Source: Denitrificimonas caeni (GTDB taxonomy: Bacteria > Pseudomonadota > Gammaproteobacteria > Pseudomonadales > Pseudomonadaceae). Taken from it: 64,000 bases of DNA. The notes beneath the pieces were generated by a model. The model was not told where the DNA came from. It saw only the letters and a program-made list of their open reading frames with translations, and made no database searches. The translations under genes and the position numbers were made by a program. Shown one piece after another: positions 57,336-64,000 of this stretch; positions within the stretch are counted from its first letter, which is position 1, and every line of letters begins with the position of its first letter. Location of the stretch: positions 310,001 to 374,000 of the forward strand of contig NZ_CAJHOA010000003.1 in NCBI RefSeq assembly GCF_905120345.1, in the 5' to 3' direction.

Positions 57336-57983
57336 ATGAAATCTATTTCTCTGCTTACACGACGCAACGATCTCTCTGCGTCTGCTTTTAAACGCTATTA
57401 CGAAGACATTCACTGCTGGTTGGGGATGCAACATTTTCCGTTTACCCGCTACACCCGCAATCATGTTGCAGTGGAATCTGCGGCGCTGGATTTTGATTGC
57501 CTGAGTGAGTTCGGGATGGATCCCGGTTTTCGGGGTGGTGATGTGATGCGGTCACGCTCGCGCGCCTTGATGGTGGATGATGAGCTTAAATTTATGAACC
57601 CTGAGCGTATTCGAGTAGCGACTGTGCGTGAGCAAACACTGCTGGGTGTTACTGACGATACAATGGGCTGTCCACGCTACTTGTTACTGTTTCAGCGTGC
57701 TGATGCAGATTTAGAGAACTATCAGACGGCGGTAGAGCAGGCTGCCAAGGAATGGGTGGCCAAGTTATCTGGGGTGCGGCATGCAAGCTTAGATCTGCGC
57801 GTCGCCAATGCACAGAGCGAGTTTCCTTACGATGCGTTGTTGTGGTTGGCTATGGATGATGAGAGTACAGCAGTACTGCCACAACTGGGCGAGCTGCCTG
57901 GTTTAGTAGCCGTTACTGCGGTCACTACGCATACCACGCCAGAAGCGACGTTGCGGGAGAACTTTGAGGCGTATTTGCCTTAG
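57336..57983 (+). CDS. EthD-like dimeric alpha/beta-barrel protein
   Basis: A 215-residue protein. The N-terminus MKSISLLTRRNDLSASAFKRYYEDIHCWLG follows the EthD pattern (KxLxRRxDLSxxxFxxYYxxxH). A second, weaker half lies in the C-terminal region. EthD-domain proteins accompany many catabolic clusters and some act as isomerases or cyclases, but the role is mostly unproven. I use ATG 57336, with GAAAGG ahead. A start at 57303 has no ribosome binding site. It is the only + strand gene in the cluster. Confidence 0.75.
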   Translation: MKSISLLTRRNDLSASAFKRYYEDIHCWLGMQHFPFTRYTRNHVAVESAALDFDCLSEFGMDPGFRGGDVMRSRSRALMVDDELKFMNPERIRVATVREQTLLGVTDDTMGCPRYLLLFQRADADLENYQTAVEQAAKEWVAKLSGVRHASLDLRVANAQSEFPYDALLWLAMDDESTAVLPQLGELPGLVAVTAVTTHTTPEATLRENFEAYLP

Positions 57984-57997
57984 TTAGATTGTTTTAT

Positions 57998-58026
57998 AGC
58001 GATGAGCAGACACTGTGCTCATCGCT
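57998..58026. terminator. Bidirectional terminator between EthD-like and hydrolase genes
   Basis: AGCGATGAGCA (57998-58008) and TGCTCATCGCT (58016-58026) form a perfect 11-bp stem with a 7-base loop, followed by a T-rich stretch on the + strand. It lies between convergent genes. Confidence 0.75.
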
Positions 58027-58037
58027 ATTTGATTATT

Positions 58038-59360
58038 TTATTTCATTAGATAATCAGCCACTGCTTGATAGGCGGGCAGTGAGGTGGGATCGCTACCAGC
58101 GTTAGCTGCTTGCGGGTGAGAAGCAAAGCGCACAATGACCATCTCTGCGCTAGGGTCGATATAAATGGTTTGGCCATGCACGCCACGTGCGGCATAGGCT
58201 TGGTTAGCATTATGGAAGTGCCACCACATGCTCTGGTAACTGCCGTTAGGCATACTGCTGTAGCCGGCTTTAGTGAACAGCTTAGGGTCGCCACCGCGGC
58301 GAATGTTTTTGATCGCTGCGGCAGGCACTATCTGCTCGCCATTGAGTTTGCCGTCGTTGAGCATCAGTTGGCCGATACGAGCGAGATCACGTAAGCCCGC
58401 ACTGAGACCACCACCGGCAAAGGGCGTACCAATCGAGTCAATGGTGAAGTTAGCTGATTGTTCAGCGCCGATCGGTTGCCAGATACGCTCTGATAACAGT
58501 TCAGTCACAGACTTGCCGGTGTTGCGGGAAATGATCCAACCTAAAGTATCGGTGTTGATAGTTTTATAGGCAAAGGCTTTGCCGTGCTCGCCTTCGGCCT
58601 GAACGGTTTGCAGGTACTCAAAGTAACTGCGTGGGCCTTTATAGTCGCCTGGTTTTGGCATTGAACTGGCGGCTTGGGAATATTTCCAGACATCCGCTTC
58701 AGGGTCAGAATAGTCTTCGCTGTATTTAAGACTGGTGGTCATATTCATAATTTGCCGCACAGTCGCACTGCCAAATGCGCTGCCTTTTAATTCGGGAACC
58801 AAATCACCAGCCAGTGCATTTTCATCCAACTGGCCTTCGGCAATCAGGGTTTCTGCGAGCAGGCCAATCAAGGATTTAGTCATGGACATCGACGCATGTA
58901 GGCCTTGCTCATCTAGGCAGCCGTCGTAACGCTCATACACTATTTTACCTTTGTGCAGCACAATAACACCGTCGGTTTTATTGACGGTGAAGGCCTGCTC
59001 CCAGGTCATGCTGTCTTGCGTACCTGTTGGTGTAAAACTGACGCTGGCCAGATCTGCATCGAGTTGGTAATCAAGATTCACCGCGGGTTTCAGGCCGCGA
59101 TGCAAAATCTTAGTGGGTAGCAATTCCTGCATGTGGCAGACGGTCCAGCGCAGCTTTTCACCGGCAAAGAAGTCGGCATCGGAGTTGCGAATAATACGCT
59201 CAGGCGCGGGAGGGAAGCCTGTCATCCATTGCGATGAGGGCTGATCAGCGTTGGCTTGTGCAGGTGTTTCAGCTTGCGCTAAGCCGTGCAGGGCGAGGCT
59301 GGCGCACACTGGAATCAACCAGCGCTGTGATAGCGAGTGTTTGGTTTTATGGTTCATCAC
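58038..59360 (-). CDS. Exported serine hydrolase, NylB/beta-lactamase-like
   Basis: A 440-residue protein with a signal peptide (WLIPVCASLALHGLAQA) and a beta-lactamase-fold domain. The nucleophile motif is S159-M-T-K162 in HASMSMTKSLIGLL. A Y-K-T-I-N-T-D-T-L-G-W segment supplies the YxN-like tyrosine. It resembles 6-aminohexanoate-dimer hydrolase (NylB) and related esterases. An exported hydrolase at this place could release the cluster substrate from an ester or amide. The shared AAATGGACGAT element lies 68 bases upstream. Confidence 0.82.
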   Translation of the reverse strand: MMNHKTKHSLSQRWLIPVCASLALHGLAQAETPAQANADQPSSQWMTGFPPAPERIIRNSDADFFAGEKLRWTVCHMQELLPTKILHRGLKPAVNLDYQLDADLASVSFTPTGTQDSMTWEQAFTVNKTDGVIVLHKGKIVYERYDGCLDEQGLHASMSMTKSLIGLLAETLIAEGQLDENALAGDLVPELKGSAFGSATVRQIMNMTTSLKYSEDYSDPEADVWKYSQAASSMPKPGDYKGPRSYFEYLQTVQAEGEHGKAFAYKTINTDTLGWIISRNTGKSVTELLSERIWQPIGAEQSANFTIDSIGTPFAGGGLSAGLRDLARIGQLMLNDGKLNGEQIVPAAAIKNIRRGGDPKLFTKAGYSSMPNGSYQSMWWHFHNANQAYAARGVHGQTIYIDPSAEMVIVRFASHPQAANAGSDPTSLPAYQAVADYLMK

Positions 59361-59919
59361 GCGTCCTTTATTGTTGTTGTGCCGTCATGCGAGCAGATGC
59401 AGGTTTAGCAGATTCATCAGCAAACTCATCGTCCATTTGAATAAACGCTTTGCTATATCCCTAAAAGTAAGCAGCCCCCGCTATGCATGCACAGCGGGGG
59501 CTGTTGGACTTATTTACGTGTTAACTAGCGGTATGTTTGGCTTCAGCACGTATCACGGTAATAGCACGGGGACAGTGAGCATCGTTGGCAGGGTCGTTCT
59601 GCTAGCGCTAGGGTGACGCGATTGCCTCGCACATTGAAACGCACGACTATTTCTTTGGGTCGGTTCTCGCCATCAGTCGTGGCTCAGAATGAGCATTGTC
59701 GTCTGCCGTTCGGTTCGTGGGTGCGCGCGGTGATGATAATTTTTGTGCTTTCAGCGGCCAAGCGTACAGGATGGCATCTTGCTAGCGTTGTTTCGATTCT
59801 GCTGATTCTTCTGGTCAGTCCCTTATTAGTGGGGGCCGCCAGTGAAGGTGCTTTGCTTGTTTAGCTGACAGACATGCCCGCATCGGTTAGTGCGGGCATG
59901 TCTTGGTATTATCCGCAGT
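59361..59919. other. Gene-free region with two strong hairpins
   Basis: No convincing gene is seen in these 559 bases. There are two perfect stems: CAGCCCCCGCT/AGCGGGGGCTG (59472-59503) and GACATGCCCGCA/TGCGGGCATGTC (59871-59902). Neither has a good T-run, though the second lies just behind the MFS gene at 59920 and may end its transcript. An 83-codon frame on the + strand (59613-59864) and a short minus frame have no family resemblance. Confidence 0.5.
59428..59439 (-). promoter_or_regulatory. Shared catabolic-cluster element upstream of the exported hydrolase
   Basis: On the minus strand CAAATGGACGAT, 68 bases before the hydrolase ATG, in the same orientation and distance class as at 51838 and 57251. 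Confidence 0.5.
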
Positions 59920-61266
59920 TTAGTGTGCTTGAGAGCTTGCAGTCTCTGCAGTTGCTGTATTTCTTCCTAGGTGGAGCCACGGTTTAGTGCGCAATAGCGA
60001 CCAGAGCATTAGCACTGGGATGATCACAGTGATACTGACGATAATCAGTGCGTAGCGTAAAGATTCTTCACCAGCATAGGGAATCAATGCATCACTGAGT
60101 GCACCGGTGACTAACGGACCCAGTCCCACACCACATAAGGTGGTAAACACGGTCTGCAGCGCGAAAGCGGTGGCGCGCTGCCATTGGCTGACCAGTTGTG
60201 ACAAGAGGTTGAAGGAGGGCGCAACCCAAAACACCGTGAAAAAGCCTGAAATAGCACACCAGATCATCGCGCTGGGTATTGGCACACCGGCTAGATCAAA
60301 GGCTATGCCGGCCGGCGTAAGAAAATAGGCAATCATGGCGGCAGTTGCGACAACGTGGCCGATGATCGGGATGCGTACCAGCCACGCGCGGTTGTGTGCG
60401 CTCAGTCGATCTGTCAGCCAGCCACTGAATAAACTGCCGATAGCAGCCGCTAGACCAGTAACGATACCTGCCAAGATACCTGCGTGCTGCAATGACAATT
60501 CATGCGAGCGCACCAGAAAGGTAGTGTTCCACATCGCAAAAGAGAAAGCACTGAAGGTGGTAATGGCGCTGGCACCAATCAGCATAAAACAATCTTTATT
60601 GCGCAGCAGTTTCAGCGCCGCTTGGATTAAACTTTCTCGAGGTGGTTCTGTACCGCCACCGCTATCCCATTGACCGCGAGTGGGCTCTTTGATCAGCAGC
60701 CCGAAAATCAGTGACATCAAGATCAGTGGTGTGCCAATGGCATAAAAGCCAGTACGCCAGCCATAGGTGTCGATGACCCATGCCCCTAAACTAAGGCCAA
60801 TAATACTGGAAAGGGTCGGCGCACCGGTAAAACAACTGATCGCCAGTGAGCGCCGGTGTGGGGGGTACAGGTCAGAAATTAGTGATAATGAGGTAGGTGT
60901 CACCGGTGCTTCCGCCGCAGCCACCAGCATTCGTGCAAAAATCAGCATCCAGAAACTGATAGCAAAACCGCACAGCAAGGTTGCGAAAGCCCAAAGACCT
61001 AGGCTAATTGCTAGCACTCGTGTGCGGATATGCCGATCGGATAAACGACCGGCAGGTAATCCTAAAAAAGCATAGACGACCGCGAAGGCTAAGCCGGAGA
61101 TCAACCCCATCGCTGCATCGCTGACGTCGAACTCCTGCTTAATCGGTTCGATCATCACCGACATGATCTGGCGGCCCATAAAACTTCCAGCGTAAGTCAC
61201 CACTAGAAGTGCCAGAAAGCCATGGATACGCCACCCGAGTGGACGACTGCCGGTCTGCTTTTTCAT
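59920..61266 (-). CDS. MFS transporter (spinster-like) of the meta-cleavage operon
   Basis: A 448-residue carrier with 12 transmembrane helices. The motif G-R-L-S-D-R-H after helix 2 is the MFS signature. The N-terminus (YAGSFMGRQIMSVMIEPIKQEFDVSDAAMG) is like spinster-type MFS proteins common in aromatic and steroid catabolic clusters. It starts 5 bases after the aldolase stop codon, so it is co-transcribed with the lower-pathway enzymes and probably imports the substrate. Confidence 0.83.
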   Translation of the reverse strand: MKKQTGSRPLGWRIHGFLALLVVTYAGSFMGRQIMSVMIEPIKQEFDVSDAAMGLISGLAFAVVYAFLGLPAGRLSDRHIRTRVLAISLGLWAFATLLCGFAISFWMLIFARMLVAAAEAPVTPTSLSLISDLYPPHRRSLAISCFTGAPTLSSIIGLSLGAWVIDTYGWRTGFYAIGTPLILMSLIFGLLIKEPTRGQWDSGGGTEPPRESLIQAALKLLRNKDCFMLIGASAITTFSAFSFAMWNTTFLVRSHELSLQHAGILAGIVTGLAAAIGSLFSGWLTDRLSAHNRAWLVRIPIIGHVVATAAMIAYFLTPAGIAFDLAGVPIPSAMIWCAISGFFTVFWVAPSFNLLSQLVSQWQRATAFALQTVFTTLCGVGLGPLVTGALSDALIPYAGEESLRYALIIVSITVIIPVLMLWSLLRTKPWLHLGRNTATAETASSQAH

Positions 61267-61271
61267 AGGCG

Positions 61272-62303
61272 TTAAGCCGATGCCTGGCGCTGTTTTAGCA
61301 GCGTTAGCGCAGTATCTTCAATCATATCTTCCTGACCGCCGACCATGCCGCGGCGACCCATTTCTACGAGAATTTCACGGGCTGAGACGCCATATTTTAC
61401 TTCGGCACGTTTTGCGAACAACAAGAATGAGCCATACACACCGGCGTAACCCATCGTTAATGCATCACGGTCGCTACGGATCGGGAAGTCCATAATCGGC
61501 ACCACCAAATCTTCAGCCACATCTTGAATGCCAAACACATCGACACCGGTCTCAATGCCCATGCGATCACAAACGGCAATTAACACTTCCATCGGAGTAT
61601 TACCCGCACCCGCACCTAGGCCTGCGCAAGCGGCATCAATTCGAGTGGCACCTGCATTAATGGCAGCAATCGAGTTGGCGACACCCATCGACAGGTTGTG
61701 ATGACCGTGGAAGCCGATTTCAATATCATCACCTAACGCCGCGCGGATTGCTGACACCCGTGCATGGATATCATGCGGTAGCATATAGCCAGCTGAGTCG
61801 GTGATGTAAATGCAGTTGGCACCATAGCTTTCCATCAGCTTAGCTTGTTTGGTCAGGCCTTCAGGGCTGTTCATGTGCGCCATCATTAAGAAGCCAACAG
61901 TGTCCATGCCGAGCTTGCGTGCTTCAGTGATGTGTTGCTCAGAAACATCGGCCTCGGTGCAGTGGGTGGCGACACGAATGGTGTTGACGCCCAAGTCTTT
62001 GGCCATATGTAAGTGTTCAACCGTTCCGATACCCGGTAACAGTAGCGCTGAGACTTTGGCATTTTTCATCAGCGGAATCACCGCCGAGAGGTATTCTTCA
62101 TCGGAGTGCGCAGGGAAGCCGTAGTTCACCGAAGCGCCGCCCAGTCCATCACCGTGAGTGACTTCAATCAATGGCACACCAGCGGCATCCAGTCCTTGCG
62201 CGATGGCTTTCATTTCATCGAGAGAAATTTGATGCTGCTTGGGGTGCATGCCGTCACGCAAGCACATGTCGTGAACGGTGATTTTTTTGCCTTTAAGGTC
62301 CAT
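61272..62303 (-). CDS. 4-hydroxy-2-oxovalerate aldolase (DmpG/BphI family)
   Basis: A 343-residue class II aldolase that splits 4-hydroxy-2-oxoacids to pyruvate and an aldehyde, which passes to the partner dehydrogenase through a channel. Catalytic residues are visible: R16-D17 and H20 in CLRDGMH, and metal ligands H199 and H201 in GFHGHHN, with D17 as the third. The C-terminal communication domain is present. It lies 10 bases downstream of the dehydrogenase gene. The exact aldehyde (acetaldehyde or propanal) cannot be told. Confidence 0.94.
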   Translation of the reverse strand: MDLKGKKITVHDMCLRDGMHPKQHQISLDEMKAIAQGLDAAGVPLIEVTHGDGLGGASVNYGFPAHSDEEYLSAVIPLMKNAKVSALLLPGIGTVEHLHMAKDLGVNTIRVATHCTEADVSEQHITEARKLGMDTVGFLMMAHMNSPEGLTKQAKLMESYGANCIYITDSAGYMLPHDIHARVSAIRAALGDDIEIGFHGHHNLSMGVANSIAAINAGATRIDAACAGLGAGAGNTPMEVLIAVCDRMGIETGVDVFGIQDVAEDLVVPIMDFPIRSDRDALTMGYAGVYGSFLLFAKRAEVKYGVSAREILVEMGRRGMVGGQEDMIEDTALTLLKQRQASA

Positions 62304-62313
62304 AACAGTCTCC

Positions 62314-63210
62314 TTAAGCCACAGTCTGAGTGAGTAATTTTTCCGCGAACATTTCTGCCGTACGTGCAGCCGCTGCAGTCATAATGTCGAGGTTGCCGGC
62401 GTACTTAGGTAGGAAATCGCCAAGGCCTTCTACTTCCATAAAAATCGACACGCGATTACCGTCAAAGACAGGGCCGTTGACCAAGGTATAACCCGGAACG
62501 TATTTCTGTACTTGCGCGATCATGGCGTGAATGGATGCAGTGATCGCTGCTTGATCCGGTTCGCCTTCGACTAAGCAGTGCACGGTATCGCGCATCATCA
62601 GCGGTGGCTCCGCTGGGTTAATTACAATAATGGCTTTACCTTTTTTCGCGCCGCCGACTTTTTCTACGGCGCTAGATGTGGTGCGGGTAAACTCATCAAT
62701 ATTCTTACGTGTGCCCGGGCCAACTGATTTAGAGGCCGCAGTGGCAATAATCTCCGCGTATGCGACGGGCTGTACTTGTGAGACCGCTGCCACTAATGGA
62801 ATCGTGGCTTGACCACCGCAGGTGACCATATTGACGTTCATCGCGCCGCTGCTTAGGCAATCATCAAGGTTGACCGGTGGTACACAGAATGGACCAATCG
62901 CTGCCGGCGTAAGGTCGATCATCAACACGCCTAGCTCGTTGAGCTTACGGCTGTTTTCTGCGTGTACATAAGCTGATGTCGCGTCAAAGGCGATACGGAT
63001 ATCGTCTTCTTTGATATGCGCCAGTAAACCATCAACGCCATCAGCGGTGGTTTTCAAACCCATTTCTTTAGCGCGCAGTAAACCTTCAGAGGTGGGATCA
63101 ATGCCCACCATCCACACCGCCTCAAGAAAATCACTGCGTTGGATCTTGTACAGCAAATCTGTGCCGATGTTACCGGGGCCAATAATGGCGCAGCGAATTT
63201 TTTTACTCAT
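62314..63210 (-). CDS. Acylating acetaldehyde dehydrogenase (DmpF/BphJ family)
   Basis: A 298-residue enzyme that converts the aldehyde plus CoA and NAD+ into acyl-CoA. The Rossmann motif is [10 protein letters not shown] (11-20), and the catalytic cysteine is C131 in [13 protein letters not shown]. It forms a heterotetramer with the aldolase. It lies 25 bases downstream of the hydratase gene. Confidence 0.94.
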   Translation of the reverse strand: MSKKIRCAIIGPGNIGTDLLYKIQRSDFLEAVWMVGIDPTSEGLLRAKEMGLKTTADGVDGLLAHIKEDDIRIAFDATSAYVHAENSRKLNELGVLMIDLTPAAIGPFCVPPVNLDDCLSSGAMNVNMVTCGGQATIPLVAAVSQVQPVAYAEIIATAASKSVGPGTRKNIDEFTRTTSSAVEKVGGAKKGKAIIVINPAEPPLMMRDTVHCLVEGEPDQAAITASIHAMIAQVQKYVPGYTLVNGPVFDGNRVSIFMEVEGLGDFLPKYAGNLDIMTAAAARTAEMFAEKLLTQTVA

Positions 63211-63235
63211 AATAGTGTGATCTCCGATAGTTGAC

Positions 63236-64000
63236 TCAGTCGGTAAACGTCAGACTGGCAGAGCCGAGTCCGCTAATGTTCATTTCGATACGGTCACCCG
63301 CTGTCACTGGAACAAGGGGGGCCAGTGCACCAGACAAGATGATTTCACCTTTACGGAACGGGATGCCCAGTTTGCCTAGGGTGTTGGCTAACCACGCCAC
63401 CGCTTCGCACGGGTGACCTTGTACAGCGGAACCAAGGCCGCTGCCGGCCGGCTCACCATTCTTGGTCATGGTCAGTTCGACATTGGCTAGATCGACGGTA
63501 CGTGGGTCAATGCGTGCAGAACCGAGAGCAAAGACACCGCAAGAAGCGTTATCGGCAACGGTGTCTTCAATAGCAATCTTCCAGTCACGGATACGTGAAT
63601 CAACGATTTCAAAACAGGGCACAACATATTCAGTGGCGGCAAGGACATCACTGGCGGTTATGCCAGGGCCGTTGAGATCTGCTTTAAGAATAAATGCGAT
63701 CTCACCTTCCGCGCGCGGCTGCACCAAGCAATGTTCAGCTTTACTAACGGTGCTGCCATCTGCGACTTGCATCGCGTCGGTTAGAAAACCAAAATCAGGC
63801 TGGTGGACATTGAGCATGTCTTGCACCGCTTTTGAAGTGACGCCGATTTTTTTACCGATCAGCTTTTGTCCAGCAGCCTCGCGACGCTGGAGAAACTGCA
63901 AAGAGATTTGATAGGCCTGCTCAAGCGTTATGCCGGGGTAGCGTTCGGTCAATGGCGACAGGCTGGTGCGCGACTGTAGCGCTTCAAAAAGTTCGTCACC
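63236..64000 (-). CDS. 2-hydroxypenta-2,4-dienoate hydratase (5' end outside window)
   Basis: The frame continues to the right edge without a start codon: residues [16 protein letters not shown] precede [14 protein letters not shown]. About 254 residues are visible of an expected 260-265, so only a few are missing. A TTG inside the frame at 63952 is not the start. Family marks are [26 protein letters not shown] and the metal-binding glutamates in this region. It adds water to 2-hydroxypentadienoate (or the hexadienoate homologue), giving the aldolase substrate. It is the most upstream visible gene of the operon. Confidence 0.92.
   Translation of the reverse strand, partial: GDELFEALQSRTSLSPLTERYPGITLEQAYQISLQFLQRREAAGQKLIGKKIGVTSKAVQDMLNVHQPDFGFLTDAMQVADGSTVSKAEHCLVQPRAEGEIAFILKADLNGPGITASDVLAATEYVVPCFEIVDSRIRDWKIAIEDTVADNASCGVFALGSARIDPRTVDLANVELTMTKNGEPAGSGLGSAVQGHPCEAVAWLANTLGKLGIPFRKGEIILSGALAPLVPVTAGDRIEMNISGLGSASLTFTD

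Noticed and set aside
59613-59864. 83-codon + strand frame in the gap before the MFS gene
   Set aside because: No family resemblance and no ribosome binding site. The hydrophobic tail alone is not enough.

Overview
The window looks like a chromosome segment of a gammaproteobacterium in or near the Pseudomonadaceae with moderate GC. The reasons are the Pseudomonas-type proteins and neighbourhoods: a FleS/FleR pair behind a sigma-54 promoter, a GntR regulator in front of smc, the long PstC/PstA pair, an lldR-lldP lactate locus with LutABC plus an FAD/Fe-S D-lactate dehydrogenase, and a tsdBA pair like the one known from Pseudomonas stutzeri. The species cannot be fixed from sequence reading alone. 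A Thiopseudomonas/Denitrificimonas-like relative would fit.

Layout. 1-4.2 kb: mnmC (cut by the left edge) and the fleSR two-component system. 4.6-10.1 kb: GntR regulator, smc and a membrane diguanylate cyclase. The zipA-ligA genes usually expected after smc are not there. 10.3-18.9 kb: DUF533 and DUF6489 proteins, an EstB-like serine hydrolase, the pqiABC lipid-transport operon, two small unknown envelope proteins, and azlCD. 18.9-27.5 kb: lactate utilisation operon lldP-lutA-lutB-lutC-dld, divergent from lldR, with an LldR/PdhR-type operator lying in the spacer of the operon promoter. 27.6-33.6 kb: exported amidohydrolase, 1-Cys-type peroxiredoxin, SulP transporter plus universal stress protein, and a lone cytochrome P450. 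33.7-42.9 kb: the Pho regulon (phoBR converging on pstSCAB-phoU) with three readable Pho boxes, before phoB, pstS and pstC.

42.9-50.9 kb is the accessory part. An intact initiator tRNA gene (50841-50917) has a perfect 45-bp copy of its 3' end at 48209-48253 and a decayed third copy at 42961-43001, all in the same orientation. The inner segment (48.2-50.8 kb) carries an AlbA-domain regulator, decayed coding remnants, a broken group II intron maturase end and three GGGCACG repeats at exact 11-bp spacing. The outer segment (43.0-48.2 kb) carries a PAS/GGDEF protein, thiosulfate dehydrogenase genes tsdBA, a BON-domain gene with a decayed second copy, and a DUF883 gene. I read this as two successive integrations at the same tRNA.

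51-64 kb is a catabolic cluster: SDR, saccharopine-dehydrogenase-like protein, FAD oxidoreductase, LuxR-type regulator, two MFS transporters, EthD-like protein, NylB/beta-lactamase-like hydrolase, and the end of a meta-cleavage pathway (4-hydroxy-2-oxovalerate aldolase, acylating acetaldehyde dehydrogenase, 2-hydroxypentadienoate hydratase cut by the right edge). The final steps give pyruvate and an acyl-CoA. The upstream substrate is not visible. Three separate transcription units here share the element AAAYGGACGAT 68-75 bp before their start codons, which makes a candidate, apparently undescribed operator for this cluster.
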